Shown here: in pieces, positions 10,418 to 21,476 of the stretch | Position numbering within the stretch: the first letter of the stretch is position 1 | Layout of the letters: each line of letters starts with the position of its first letter | Assembly: GCA_965644295.1 (NCBI GenBank) | Contig: CBFFRP010000335.1 | Location: 147,330 to 211,329, forward strand | Reading direction: 5' to 3' | DNA length: 64,000 nt | Source of the DNA: Paraphysomonas bandaiensis | Taxonomy: Eukaryota > Chrysophyceae | Position numbers and translations under genes: made by a program | The notes under the pieces: model-generated | What the model was told of the DNA's origin: nothing | Seen by the model: the letters and a program-made list of their open reading frames with translations, nothing else | Databases searched by the model: none

Positions 10418-12377
10418 TCATCCGTCACGCTCCACATAGAACGATTGATTGCGGCGACGGGGTCTTGGTTTCGTTCTAAGGAGTAGAACGTCTTCTCGGT
10501 CTGAGCAGTCATTGCCCATATCAGCACTACTCCTGGGTATGCCATCAGAATCTTTTTGATGACTACACGAGGCGTCATGATTTTCAAATGAGTCAGGTTC
10601 GTACAAATGAACATGCGACCCCTCTTCACAAAGAGGCTTTAAATCTTCGGCAGTAGCCCCTGTGGCACTCATATAATCCTCTTCAGAAAGTGCATACGTT
10701 CCACTCAAGGATCGAGTCGTTAAGGTAGGATTCTGTTCAAGTGCATGGATGCGTTGTCGTCGACGACAAGCTACACCTCGCGATTGAACACGATGTCGAG
10801 GGGGTAGCGCAGTACGACTATTGGATGCACTCGCATTTTCGGATAGTGAACGCACGCGGAACATATTCATTCGGTCGTTCACAGGCATATGTTCCAGTAC
10901 CTCCGACTCATCAATAACATGTATCTGAGAGCTAGGTCGGGATCCAAAGTGCGTTAACACAGAGAGTGCCCTCATCACACGACGCTCTATAGTACTTTTC
11001 TTCCAAATAGAGTCACTACTTGGTGATATGTCGTCATGGGAATCAGTACTATTTGATGTGGCAAAGTCACTAGTATACCCACAGTCTACCTGGTTATCCT
11101 CTGACTCCCCTTTAGTCATCTCAGTATCAGTTTCGTCATCATTCTCAACAGTTTTAGGGAGAGACGACTCTCTCACCGATGTATGAGAAACTAGATCACC
11201 ATCCGTGTAAGCACGACGAACAAGAATAGGTTCACTTATAGAACTCCAATCCCCACTGGACTGTGAGGAAGGGCTCGACGGACAAAGGCAACCGGTATTA
11301 GACTCCCGGTCCCGTTCACGTCGACGGCGGTGACGACGCCCTGCCCCTCGCGGAGTGAGAGAAAAGTCAAATCCTAGGGAGGCTTCTTTGGACTTAGCTG
11401 CCAGAATTAGCTGTTTAATGGCTTCGTCTTGGCTAAAATATTCCTTCCGTGAAATTTCAATGTCGAATGAAAACAACAAAAGCAGCTGCATTTCCAGTGC
11501 ATTGACGGTTCTCACGTCATATTCAAATATGGAAGCGAAACTAGCATTATTCATTGCGAAGTCATCCCAGACTTTGGATGCCAGTAGCATGCATGTGAAC
11601 ATAACGTATTTCCAATTCAACATACATATGCGGAATTCACGGTTAGTAATCCTCGGAATACGTTCCATATAGATGAGCGCCACAACCATACATTCGTACT
11701 CCATCTGCGTGTCGTGATGAATAGTCGAAAACATTGACTTTACAGATTCCAGTGAGTATTCCTACATTCAATTGAGACAATGTCAGACGAAGTGCTGAAA
11801 CAGCATTCACAATGCAGTCCTAACATACTCTATGTCCTCAGTAATTAGGACTGAAAATATTCACAACACGGCTCGTTGAAAAACGCATTGATAGAAATAT
11901 AGAGACAAATACAAAGTGAAAAACGTGATATACTGTCATACCGATGGGTTTAACGGAATATTTTTTTGGTTAAATGCTTCATATTCCGCCGGGGGAAAAT
12001 AGTCGAGTTTCTCAGATTCTTGAATGTGAACCACAATATTCGCCGAAATACACTTGATTACATCCTCTTCAACAGTTGAAAAGTTTTCCTTGGAATTACG
12101 ACGGCTAAACCGTTTCTTCCCGTCGGGCACTAAGGGTGAGCTATCCGGAGACCAGTCCTGATGCCCCTCAGGGGTCTGTACGTTATGGCAGGTGTCCTCA
12201 TCAGCGTGAGAGCTCGATGAATTAGATATGACATGGTCACCCGCTGACACTCCAGATCGTGTTTTTAATGCGGACCGAAGATAGTCTGTGAGACAGTCAG
12301 AGAGAGTGTGTGAGTATGTATATGTATGTGTTACCCGATAGGTCGAGAGTGGGGCCTGCAGACTCCATACTCAGCAT
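10418..12377 (-). CDS. Cyclin-Y-like cyclin with long C-terminal tail
   Basis: Cyclin of the CCNY/Pho80-like type, which activates CDK14/16-class kinases in animals. Proposed exons (minus strand): 12377-12335, 12285-11942, 11836-11829 and 11762-10418, giving 579 aa. The cyclin core has EYECMVVALIYMERI, then ICMLNWKYVMF, then MLLASKVWDDFAM and NALEMQLLLLFSFDIEI, matching the cyclin Y order. The segment before it (KRFSRRNSKENFS) carries a basic-Ser site like the 14-3-3 sites of cyclin Y. The third exon is only 8 bases. It is proposed because exons 2 and 4 are out of frame without it, and with it the join reads NPSDIEKYSLESVKSMF, as expected by position. After the core come about 330 Ser- and Arg-rich residues that look disordered. 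No MGxxxSCC myristoylation start was seen, so an alternative first exon is possible. Confidence 0.75.
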
Positions 12378-13734
12378 ATCACGGCGGCATGTACTACCTC
12401 CCTGTAGACGTGTACAGGGTGTCGCAGGGGTTGAGTTGCTGATAGATATTCACTTGTGTTCGTGTCGAGGGATACTGTATGAGGAAAGAACAAGACGGCA
12501 GGGAAGACTCCATCACAATAATCTCCAACTGTATGTATACGTATATGCATGTACAGCATACAGAGTACATGTACAATATACGTAACAGTAAGAACATCTA
12601 TCAGCTGTACTTGTATACCTATACGTACGTACTCTGTGTACATACAGCAGTATATGCATATTGTACTGCTGCAGTGGTGTATCATACCCAGCCAGCATGT
12701 GATTGGCTGATCTCAAGATCTATTGCTGTCTGTGTCGATATCCAGCAATATATCAACAGCCCGACATACAATGCAGCAGATGTCGATCAAACATAAAGTT
12801 TTACATACCATGTGGGCTAGTGGTTTGCAACAACATGTATGTATAGTTCATATAATAACTGGGCCTGTCTAAAGAGACCTGATGCACGGCGAGAAAGGCA
12901 TCGAAATGAACGTACAGAGCCGTATGGAATAAAGAGATGACATACTCTCGAGGTGGAGCCCGATACTACGGTAGCAAGGTAGCAAGCAATAAAGGCAATA
13001 GAATATTATCTATATCGATATAAATTGTGTTGATATTTTTTTAAAGCGGACGTTTCCACTCTCGAGTACGATTATTTTATTCCATGTGAAAAGAGAACTT
13101 AAATGTCATTTTTAGAAGTTGTTGTCCTTATTGAAGTCTTTACCTCTTGTTGTACTGTCTCCGAATCTTATAAAGTGGAAGCCCCATCACAACAATTTAA
13201 ATAAATGTACTGAAGTTGATCAAGTAGTCATTATAGTCTCTCAACATATGTGTGGAATTCATGGCTGTAGAACAGGTGCATGCTGTATCCGTAGTGTTCA
13301 AACAGGTGTTGACTCAAACTCAGTCTATTCTATAATAACAAAGATAATCTAAATTTTGGATTAGACTAAAACTACATGGGTATTGATCGTTGCAAACGCA
13401 TATATAACTCGTGTTGTTCACATGCTGACACGTCAACTGCTAACTAATGACATTAAGTATATAACTCGTGCGTGGAGTTAATGCAAAGGTAAGTGTAGTC
13501 TATTCGTACATGACGTATCATATTTTTCAAGGTCGTCACTCTAAACTAGCAGTCCACGAATAAACTGATAACCTGGATACAAGTACTAATGCTGACACCA
13601 AATTATGATTATAAGAAACAATAGAACAGGTGAAATAAAGAAATGAACCAATAACTCGAACATTACTTAAATTCAAAACATTTAACTGGTTACAGAAGAG
13701 AAATATGTGGGTAGTAATACAAATACCACCATGT
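12378..13734. other. Intergenic
   Basis: No gene recognised. From about 12480 to 12680 it is rich in ATGTACA, GTATAC and CATACAG strings, as in other promoter spacers here, probably upstream control of the cyclin gene. Open frames through this stretch are Tyr- and Thr-rich artefacts of those strings. Confidence 0.45.
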
Positions 13735-14931
13735 TCATCGCTTCTCAAACAGATAATGACTCACAAAGTATTCCCCGCCGTCATTGTACGAAAAAAATTC
13801 CGAGCAGCTGATAAAAAATGTTCTCCATCGAGCGAACCATTTAATTACATTATTTTTTCCATAGTATTCTGCAAAAAGTTCTTTGACTTTATTCCGATGT
13901 GCGTCCATTCGTTGCAGCCATGCCTCGAGGGTTAATGAATAGTGTTTGCCATTGACAGCCCACTGATCGCGTAGGACGAAATCCCGTTGAAAATGAAGCA
14001 GCAAATCATCACTTGGTAGAGTACCCCCCGCAAAGAAATATTTTGTCATCCAGTCCTTCTCACTGGTAACTTCATAATGGGAAGGCAGCCATCTACTGAC
14101 AAATATGTGTACAAACAGTAGCCCAGAGGGTTTCAGCAGTCCTGAAAGTTTATGAAGCAGCTTCTCATAATTTTTCATGTGCTCAAACATTTCAATCGAT
14201 AAAAGTCGGTCAAATGTCCCTAGTAGAGATGAATCAAACTCAGCTGTAGAGATATCGCATGTTAATACTTCAACATTGTGCAATCCCCGGTGGGAGGCTT
14301 CGGTCAATATATATTCTCTCTGAGTTCGCGAGTTACTCAATCCCACGACTGTACATTTCGGAAAAGTTTCAGCTAACCACAATGTCAAGCATCCCCACCC
14401 GCATCCAACATCCATTATTCTTAGAGTAGATTCAGTTTCAATATGTGCTCGTTGGGCATACATCTGCAACATGCTAATTTCAGCGTCATTCAGTAACTTC
14501 GATGCATCCCCACGTGACACGTTCTCAGGATACAGACAGGAGCTATACTTTTGTCGTTCACCGAGAACAAGGTTAAAAAAACGTGTATCGACCTCGTAAT
14601 GTTGTTCATTTGCCTCTGAGGTTTGTTCAGCAATATTACGCGTACGAAGATCTGCGATAAATTCCCTCTTCATTGGCAAAGTTTCACCTAAACTAAGCTG
14701 AAGCTGGCTCTGCTTATCTTCACCAATCAGATAGCGGCATCCCATACGCGTAATAAAGTCTGGTAACATACAGCAATCATGAAGCGCAATGCAGAGTTTG
14801 AAAATCAAGCTTTTTCCTGCGTTTGTTAGTACGATACCTCCAATCACGCACGATACGCCAGCTGCACCATAGAGAACTTCCTTACTATACGAGCAGCCTC
14901 TGAAGGAACGAAAACAACAACAATCTGGCAT
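13735..14931 (-). CDS. Cyclopropane-fatty-acid-synthase-type SAM methyltransferase
   Basis: Intact single-exon gene, 398 aa. Residues about 20-50 hold a hydrophobic segment (VSCVIGGIVLTNAGKSLIF) that may anchor it to a membrane. The SAM-binding motif I is IMDVGCGWGCLTLWLAE, preceded by LNDAEISMLQMYAQRA as in CFA synthases. Motif LLSIEMFEHMKNYE and a later FFAGGTLPS also match the family. Relatives include plant and fungal CFA-like enzymes and coclaurine-type N-methyltransferases. Either a lipid double bond or a small amine could be the acceptor, and the sequence does not decide. The C terminus lies close to the family's normal end, so the gene looks complete. Its promoter is shared with mitochondrial uL15. 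Confidence 0.85.
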   Translation of the reverse strand: MPDCCCFRSFRGCSYSKEVLYGAAGVSCVIGGIVLTNAGKSLIFKLCIALHDCCMLPDFITRMGCRYLIGEDKQSQLQLSLGETLPMKREFIADLRTRNIAEQTSEANEQHYEVDTRFFNLVLGERQKYSSCLYPENVSRGDASKLLNDAEISMLQMYAQRAHIETESTLRIMDVGCGWGCLTLWLAETFPKCTVVGLSNSRTQREYILTEASHRGLHNVEVLTCDISTAEFDSSLLGTFDRLLSIEMFEHMKNYEKLLHKLSGLLKPSGLLFVHIFVSRWLPSHYEVTSEKDWMTKYFFAGGTLPSDDLLLHFQRDFVLRDQWAVNGKHYSLTLEAWLQRMDAHRNKVKELFAEYYGKNNVIKWFARWRTFFISCSEFFSYNDGGEYFVSHYLFEKR

Positions 14932-15435
14932 GTGGAATAGCTTGGGGAGCTGAAGATCGGTGTGTTCCTTGATATCGTCTGGACGTATCGCTGCATCTAC
15001 ATGTTCAGAGGATGTGATGCATCGGCGCGTATGATACGACAGCAGTGAGCAGGGAATATCTTGCTAGCTACGCACACTGTCCATAATAGAACACATTCCA
15101 GAAAAATACATAATAATACGTGAAGTACAGCAGGTATCATCATCAGCAGCAATAGATATCGATATGCGGACACCACACAACAACACAACAACATCCCTCA
15201 TCTACACCAGCAGCAGCACATCACAATATGCACATATACAGTGCATACATACATACAACAGCGTACAGCCCAGCCGACCAGTTGATCCACAGCATAGAGC
15301 GTACCTGTATACAGAAACAAACACATACATCATCCATACACAAGACACAGCCGTGTATATCAATCCTGCGCACTCCTTAACACCAGAGGCCTTCCGTTAC
15401 CATACTTGTTATATAGGCATAATAATAGAAGGAAT
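14932..15435. promoter_or_regulatory. Bidirectional promoter (methyltransferase / uL15m)
   Basis: 504 bases between divergent start codons. The right half (15140-15370) is rich in ACACAACA, ATACATACA and GTATAC strings. An in-frame ATG at 15406 lies ten codons upstream of the chosen uL15m start. Confidence 0.5.
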
Positions 15436-16385
15436 ATGAGCCATATCATCAGACGGCTTCAGGGCTGTAGAGATCTCATGAGACCCATGTCATCGCAGCG
15501 CATATTGCGATTAGATAATTTAGTTCCTAATCCTGGGGCATTTAAAGCCCGTAAACGTGTAGGTAGAGGTATGGGTGGACGGGGAAAGACTTCTGGTCAC
15601 GGTCATCAGTGCAGTCGAGTCACTCCGCGTGGTTTTGAGGGGGGTCAAACTCCTCTCTATAAATTAGTGCCTAAAATCGGATTTACGAATCCCAAGTAAG
15701 TACCCATTGCGATTATCGCGCTGTGTTCTGTTTCTAATCGAAGTGCTAATATAGCGCTCGCCGCATGGTTATTTTGAATCTTGATAAAGTCCAAGACTTC
15801 ATTGATATGGGCCGATTAGTTCCAAAGGAGAACCAGCTGCTTACACTGAGAGACTTGTACGTTGCTGGACTTATCAATAAAGTCGACGATGGTGTGAAAC
15901 TTCTTTCTAAAGTAAGTTTAGTATACGATACTCTTATCAGAGTGGTGTAAATTTCATTACTTATTGAACTTATACCGTATTGTTGGAAACAGGGAAAGTC
16001 TAAATTGAAGGCGAAGATTCATTTCGAAGTTTCCATGGCATCGTCTGGCGCTATTAAAGCTGTGGAAGATGCCGGCGGAACGGTAACATGCGTGCACTTA
16101 AACAAGCTCGCGCTTAGAGCTCTAATAAAACCGTATAAATTCGAGTTGCTACCCGGTCGCGCACGTCCGAATCCCAAAATCATGCCGTATTACCTGGACA
16201 GAACGAAGTGTGGGTACCTCTCTCCTGAGGTTCAAATTCGCAACTTGAAGTTGTTCGGATATGTCACATCTGAAGAGCTACTTCAAGAAGAACACGCGAA
16301 CTACATGAAAGCGAAGAGAAAGCTGGGGCTCTTGAGCTTCCAACAACCCCAGAGCGGTTCTGAGCTGCTGGAAGAGATTGAATAG
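15436..16385 (+). CDS. MRPL15: Mitochondrial ribosomal protein uL15m
   Basis: Large-subunit mitochondrial ribosomal protein. Exons 15436-15695, 15755-15911 and 15993-16385 give 269 aa. The mature start [20 protein letters not shown] and the Gly-rich loop [16 protein letters not shown] are diagnostic of the L15 family, followed by [16 protein letters not shown]. The third exon has the family's C-terminal fold ([22 protein letters not shown]) and a mitochondrial-type extension. The first 20 residues are basic, without acidic residues except one Asp, fitting an import sequence. ATG 15436 is preferred; ATG 15406 in the same frame would add ten residues. Both introns are phase-consistent and short (59 and 81 bases). 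Confidence 0.93.
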
Positions 16386-17077
16386 GTGTGATGTTGGGCT
16401 CTTAACAGCGCGTCACTGTTGAACTAGACTGGAGTTTCGTCATTTCTAAGTAGATTGCACATACGCTACCAGGTAATTAAGTAATAATACGGATTGAGAA
16501 ATTCTTGTGCCCTACAGCCTACAGCTAAATCATGGGATAAACCAACCCTGAACGCTACAATATTCGGTACTGCCCTTTTGGAAAAAATATACAAAGAGAA
16601 CATCGTAATATATTCATAGTAGGTCAAATAGGTTTGAAATGAAAACGTTTCTAGCAATACTAACCATTATGCCTAGTGAGTGCTTATTGCTTATCTATTG
16701 CATTGTCAACATTGACATTATTTCGAACCTCCAGCATCAAGCATCAACATTTATTCAAGTAAAGTTCATTAGATATTCTATAAGATAACTATCAACTGAA
16801 ACTCATTCTAAATAAATGCTCAAAAGCGGATTGACAATTAGATCTTACACACAGATGATAATGTTGAATGAAGCAAAAATGGTTTTCTGACTTTTTCTTC
16901 CTCATTCCGCTTGCGCTTCCAATAGGAGCCCTCTGTAAACTGTAAACATGACTTAGAACTTGTGGATATATAGTATAGTGTAGAACAATAACAATTACAG
17001 TGTTTAATCTGGATCAATCAAAAATTATCTGTAATAATAATGACTTATACTGCATGAGAAATTTTATTTATTTAAAT

Positions 17078-17573
17078 CCCTCAACAACGTCGTACTCGCA
17101 CCTTTTCGAGGTGTTCTAGGGGGTAAGTACGTAAGTACCGCTGGAAAGATTTCTTCGCATATATAGACAGCAGATATTGTACTGCCCACTCATAGCCAAA
17201 GTAACAAGGAACACAGGAACACTACTAAGTGTCACTTTTGTAGACGTCTTTGGGCCCTGACGAATAAACAGGCATCCAGGAACGGGCCCACCTCAAGGGC
17301 AACCGGGGTATTGAACTGCCTACTAAAGTCAAGCATTCGGGAATGGGCCCATATAAAGACTCAAAATCCTGAAGTTAGCAGATGTCACGTATATCAACAT
17401 TCTGCTTGCTCACTGCGTTTGCTTGGAGTGATAGAGCGGTAGTGGTACTTGCGGTGACGTTAAATAGTAGGATATCAGAGTTAAGCATTACTACAGTAGT
17501 AGTTTCTTAAATTGTTTTGCAAAATTGTTCTGACTCTAAAGTCAAATTGCCTATTGCTGATAAGAAGACATTC
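17078..17573 (-). repeat. Dispersed repeat family, copy 1
   Basis: About 496 bases starting CCCTCAACAA and ending ATTGCTGATAAGAAGACATT. Shared landmarks with copy 2 are GTAGACGTCTTTGGGCC, GACGAATAAACAGGCATCC, ACCGGGGTATT and TTAAATAGTAGGAT. Partial copies occur at 44463-44680 and 62694-62826, and a terminus at about 50910-50985. It has no coding potential, terminal repeats or tRNA-type promoter boxes that I can see, so its class is unknown. Confidence 0.75.
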
Positions 17574-17786
17574 ACTACTATTCAATATATTTAAATTTGT
17601 TGAATTTCCTAGACAAACTAATTTTTCATTATTTTGGTGATTAGTTCCTATAATAGATCCTAAAATATTATAAATATAAATACAAAATTTCAGATTTTAA
17701 AATAGCTGTGATATGATGTGTCGTTATCTCTAATTTAATTCATTTTTACATATAATGTACAGTCATTTCAAAAATAGCTCTACATA

Positions 17787-18291
17787 CCCTCAACAAAATC
17801 GGCCTGGCACCATTTCGTGGTGTTTTGGGGGATAAGTACCGGAGAGATTCTCTCTAGGAAACTAACGTGAGCAAACATAGTCAGCAGATATTCTTCTGCC
17901 CACTCATAGCCAAATGCTTGTGTGGTACAAGGGACACCAATAAGAGTCACTTGTGTAGACGTCTTTGGGCCGTGACGAATAAACAGGCATCCGGGAATGG
18001 GGCCACCTCAAGGGCATCGTCCGGGACAGGGCCCACCTGAAAGGTAACCGGGGTATTTGACTGCCTGCTGAAGTCAAGCATCCGGGATGTTCACCTTAAG
18101 AACTCGGAGCGGAAGTGGTCGCACCTTGGTGTTTGCGGCGACGCACAAGCAGCTTCCGTAGCGTTAAATAGTAGGATTAAAAAGTGTGTACTGATTAGTT
18201 ACAGGTAGAGGTCTAACTAGTTCGTCTAGCATTCATCTAGCTACTAAGTTGGTGCAGGTTTTTAACGTCTATTGCTAATAATAAGACTTTC
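17787..18291 (-). repeat. Dispersed repeat family, copy 2
   Basis: About 505 bases, same orientation as copy 1 and starting 709 bases downstream. It has an extra CATCCGGGA-containing insertion in the GGGCCC-rich centre and diverges from copy 1 by many substitutions, so the two are old or separately inserted. It ends ATTGCTAATAATAAGACTTT. Confidence 0.75.
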
Positions 18292-18714
18292 AATCATTAG
18301 CTCTCTACATATGCTACATACAAGCAGAATAGACGATTTTTCCGTCATATTGTTGATGAAAATGCCATCACCAGTGCACTGACAAGCATGTATTACGTTT
18401 TTGTCTGGTGTATATTTTGCAACCATAGAGTTACACGCAATATTTAATGGTTGCATATTACTCCAATGCTTTTTAATGACTAACAGGCACTATATATTTT
18501 CGAATTGATTGTGCATTAATGAAAATTACAAGTGAGTATAAATTGAATTAGAGTTAATGACATATGATATCACAGGAAAGAAATGACAAATTAGAGCGCC
18601 GTTAATGAACTATTGCAAGATGCAAAATAGATTCAGAACATTGTTGGATAACCAACACATGAATACAGCACTATATAATCAATGCATCAGCCGTTAGTTA
18701 AGTACGAATATAAG

Positions 18715-20061
18715 CTACAATAGCAGGGTAAGTACAGTGGCCACGACAGCCTGGACCTCCATCTTCAATTGCTGGGTGTTCACATACTGAAGCAAGTCAC
18801 TGGAAGTGTGGTACTGAGGATAGTCACTTGCAGCCATTCCACTCTCAAAGAATCCGACGGATGGGTAGCCATTCTCATAGAACGACAGGTAGTCGGAGCA
18901 GCACGACGAACTATCTGCAGTGGGTAAATCGGGTACATATAGGGCAGTTAATTCCTTCGCCAAGGTCACAAGTTCGGGCGTGACCGACTTATCCTTGAAC
19001 CCAAGAGTAATGACATCACCAGCTTGATACCCCAACATATCCGCATTTACCATACCCACAATGTTGACACCCTGTTCACTCCATAGTGAAGCTAAATACC
19101 TACTGCCCAGAAGCCCCTGCTCTTCCCCTGAAAAGAAACATATCTTTAGCCCTCGATTAGCAGGAAATTCAATGGTGCTAACAATACTGGCCAGTTCAAG
19201 CATAGCAGATGTGCCAGATCCGTTGTCATCCGCTCCCGGAGCACGGTCAGTTGGTGAAGATGAATCTACTGTACGGGAGTCATAATGCGCACCAGCAACT
19301 ACCCATTCCGTACTGTCATTATCATGGGAGGATTTCCCGTAGGCAGGCCATGTAGCCACGATATTTTCTGCCATATCAGGACGAAAAGAAACCAATTCAA
19401 CACTGAATCCAAACTCCGTTAGACGTGATACAATATACTCCTGGGCTTCGTGGATTGTTTCGGAGTAAGAGTTTCGGGTTTGAAAAGACTGTAATGCTTC
19501 AACAGAAAAAATCAAGGAATCCTCGGACACTGATTCTACGCCTTTGGTAACATCAGGGTTAGTTTCTAACTTCAGTGAAGTCCATTCGTGAATCAGCGAT
19601 TCTTGTAGGAGTGGCGGGTGAATGGTGTGTGAAGGTACTGGTATGAAAGATGTATCTTCATCGGCTCCGCAGCCATCTAACCCGCTTACATTAGGAACAT
19701 CAGTACCACCGCCTACAATGAGGGAGTTCCCATGATGCAAGTACACTGGTAGTCCTGCAGATAGTAGCTTATTCTTAGTTTTGATGGTCTCGTCTGGTGA
19801 TGGTTCCTCAATAACCCACAGACCATCATCACCAGCTATATGACCTTTAAACACCAAACAATCAGACAGATCGGACTCACTCTCCTCTACGAAGATACTA
19901 AAATCACGATAAGTTCCTCTGAACGAGAGGTGTGTGTTGGTCTGGTATGACAGAGAAGTGTTCGTGTACTCTACAGCACACCACATACCGTTACCACCTC
20001 CACTCACACTAACAGACACAGATAACAGACACATCAGAGACAGGAGGAGGAGGGAGGACAT
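18715..20061 (-). CDS. Secreted M28-family zinc aminopeptidase
   Basis: Single-exon gene of 448 aa. The N terminus MSSLLLLSLMCLLSVSVSVS is a clear signal peptide, so ATG 20061 is preferred over in-frame Mets at 20118 and about 20091. The C-terminal half carries all zinc ligands of family M28: His in VVAGAHYDSRT, Asp in PGADDNGSGTSAMLE, the catalytic and ligand Glu pair in FFSGEEQGLLGSRYLA, Asp in VNADMLGY and His in YHTSSDLL. Residues about 20-170 form a Cys-containing region without a known domain. It is probably a secreted or vacuolar enzyme removing N-terminal residues from peptides. The extreme C terminus (VQAVVATVLTLLL) is hydrophobic and could be a GPI-anchor signal. Confidence 0.9.
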   Translation of the reverse strand: MSSLLLLSLMCLLSVSVSVSGGGNGMWCAVEYTNTSLSYQTNTHLSFRGTYRDFSIFVEESESDLSDCLVFKGHIAGDDGLWVIEEPSPDETIKTKNKLLSAGLPVYLHHGNSLIVGGGTDVPNVSGLDGCGADEDTSFIPVPSHTIHPPLLQESLIHEWTSLKLETNPDVTKGVESVSEDSLIFSVEALQSFQTRNSYSETIHEAQEYIVSRLTEFGFSVELVSFRPDMAENIVATWPAYGKSSHDNDSTEWVVAGAHYDSRTVDSSSPTDRAPGADDNGSGTSAMLELASIVSTIEFPANRGLKICFFSGEEQGLLGSRYLASLWSEQGVNIVGMVNADMLGYQAGDVITLGFKDKSVTPELVTLAKELTALYVPDLPTADSSSCCSDYLSFYENGYPSVGFFESGMAASDYPQYHTSSDLLQYVNTQQLKMEVQAVVATVLTLLL

Positions 20062-20508
20062 GGTGGTTGGTAGATAAGGGTGATAGATCATGCCTTTAGT
20101 TAACTGTCCTCTATGCATACATAGCTACAGAGCATCCCACCTCCAGTGCATGTATCTGCTGTGCGTATACCATATACCGGTACTGTACTGTGCGATATAC
20201 AGTCATATCACATAATTTAGGCACAGACATCCCATATATGGGACACTGTTCACTGCTACGTAGCGAGACTACAGCTGTATACTGTACTGTATGAATCTTT
20301 CCAATTAGCACGTACTAAAAAATGCTCTATGTACTCTGTATGTATATATATACCAGTATATACCAGTATAGACTATAGGTATACTGTACGTCTATGTGTA
20401 CTTCTACACTCACTGCCGCTGGACGTGTATATCTGGTCTGGCGGATATGGACGACACACACACGCATATCACTCCATTGAGAGATCCTCATACACCACTA
20501 GACGCCCC
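20062..20508. promoter_or_regulatory. Bidirectional promoter (M28 peptidase / enoyl-CoA isomerase)
   Basis: 447 bases between divergent starts. Rich in GTATAC, TACAGTATAC and two direct copies of TATATACCAG (20343-20366). Confidence 0.5.
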
Positions 20509-21476
20509 ATGATTGGTTCAGCTTCAACAGTATCTCGCAGAGTGCTTGCATCGAGCAGATGCATGTGTTTTCGGTCGCTGAGCTCGTCTCTCATCAGTGT
20601 ATCTCGATGCGGGAGGAACAGTAACATCCTGCGCATTGAAATGAACTCACCGCCAGTTAATTCTTTGGGCATTTCGCTGATTGTAGGGCTCAAAGATGCT
20701 ATTAAAGATGCCAGCATGGACCCCACATGTGATGGTATCATACTGGCGTCGTCATGTCGAGTGTTCTCCGCTGGACTCAACATGAGAGAGCTGCACGGAG
20801 CCACTGATGCGGATTTAAGTCGTTTTTGGGACGAATTTCAATGTACGCTTATTTTACTGTTGATGTAATATCGATTTTGGTGTTGTTTGTTATGTGGCAT
20901 TTGTAAAATATCTGTTTTTTTGCTACTGTTTAAAAACTCATGCAACACCAAACAGCTCTATGCTTTTCGCTGTATGGCACGAAGCAAGCCGTGGTTGCGG
21001 AGATTGGTGGTCACGCCCCTGCTGCGGCTACAATCTTGGCAAGTTGTTGTGACTCCCGAGTTGCTGCCCCTGGTGTGACAGTTGGACTTAACGAGTCTGC
21101 ATTTGGACTTGAAGTACCGTTATTTACTATTACGTTGATGCATGATATGATGGGTGTACGAGCTGCGAACCGCGCCATGTCATTAGGAACTTTGTTCAAA
21201 TCTGAAGAGGCGAAACAGCTTGGACTTGTAGATGTTATTGCGCCAAGTGGAGATGCCGAAGTTGTGCAGCAAGTCGCTTTAGCAGAATGTGAAAAATTTG
21301 TGGCTTCCCCTGGGCAGCAGGCGAATAAAATCAACCAACGGCGGCCAACTTTGGCCAAATTTTTGTCAGAGAGACAAGAGGATCACAAAGCATTTACCAA
21401 CTGTGTCTCATCCGAAGTGACACAAAAGAGACTGAAGGCTTACCTGGAGTCACTTTCCAATAAAACGAAAAAGTGA
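20509..21476 (+). CDS. Mitochondrial enoyl-CoA delta isomerase (crotonase family)
   Basis: ECI1-like isomerase, which moves the double bond of 3-enoyl-CoA to position 2 so that unsaturated fatty acids can enter beta-oxidation. Exons 20509-20842 and 20956-21476 (113-base intron) give 284 aa. The first 40 residues are Ser-, Arg- and Cys-rich with no acidic residue, a mitochondrial presequence. The crotonase fold shows LRIEMNSPPVNSLG, then CDGIILASSCRVFSAGLNMRE (CoA-binding loop) and, in exon 2, LYGTKQAVVAEIGGHAPAAA. The later helix region has ESAFGLEVP and GTLFKSEEAKQLGLVD, where family members place the active-site Glu region. The length is normal. A multi-exon ECI1 is more likely than an enoyl-CoA hydratase, but specificity is inferred. 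Confidence 0.88.

Larger units (their letters stand above)
16386..18714. other. Gene-poor spacer with two dispersed-repeat copies
   Basis: No coding exon recognised between the 3' ends of uL15m and the M28 peptidase. Most of the interval is taken by two related repeat units (17078-17573 and 17787-18291) and AT-rich DNA. Confidence 0.55.

Noticed and set aside
10418-12377. A 22-base middle exon starting TCCTAATTAC in the cyclin gene
   Set aside because: Its reading LITEDIE looks attractive, but the lengths do not keep frame with the 11942 donor, whereas the 8-base version does.
12310-12796. Several frames on both strands upstream of the cyclin gene
   Set aside because: They overlap each other, are Tyr- and Thr-rich from TATAC/CATAC strings, and have no motif.
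13119-13352. 77-codon plus frame
   Set aside because: No family features, AT-rich context and no splice evidence.
17078-18291. Two similar units at 17.1 and 17.8 kb considered as a CRISPR-like or tRNA/5S array
   Set aside because: Only two long diverged units, no short regular repeat-spacer pattern, and no cloverleaf or box A/B that I could fit.
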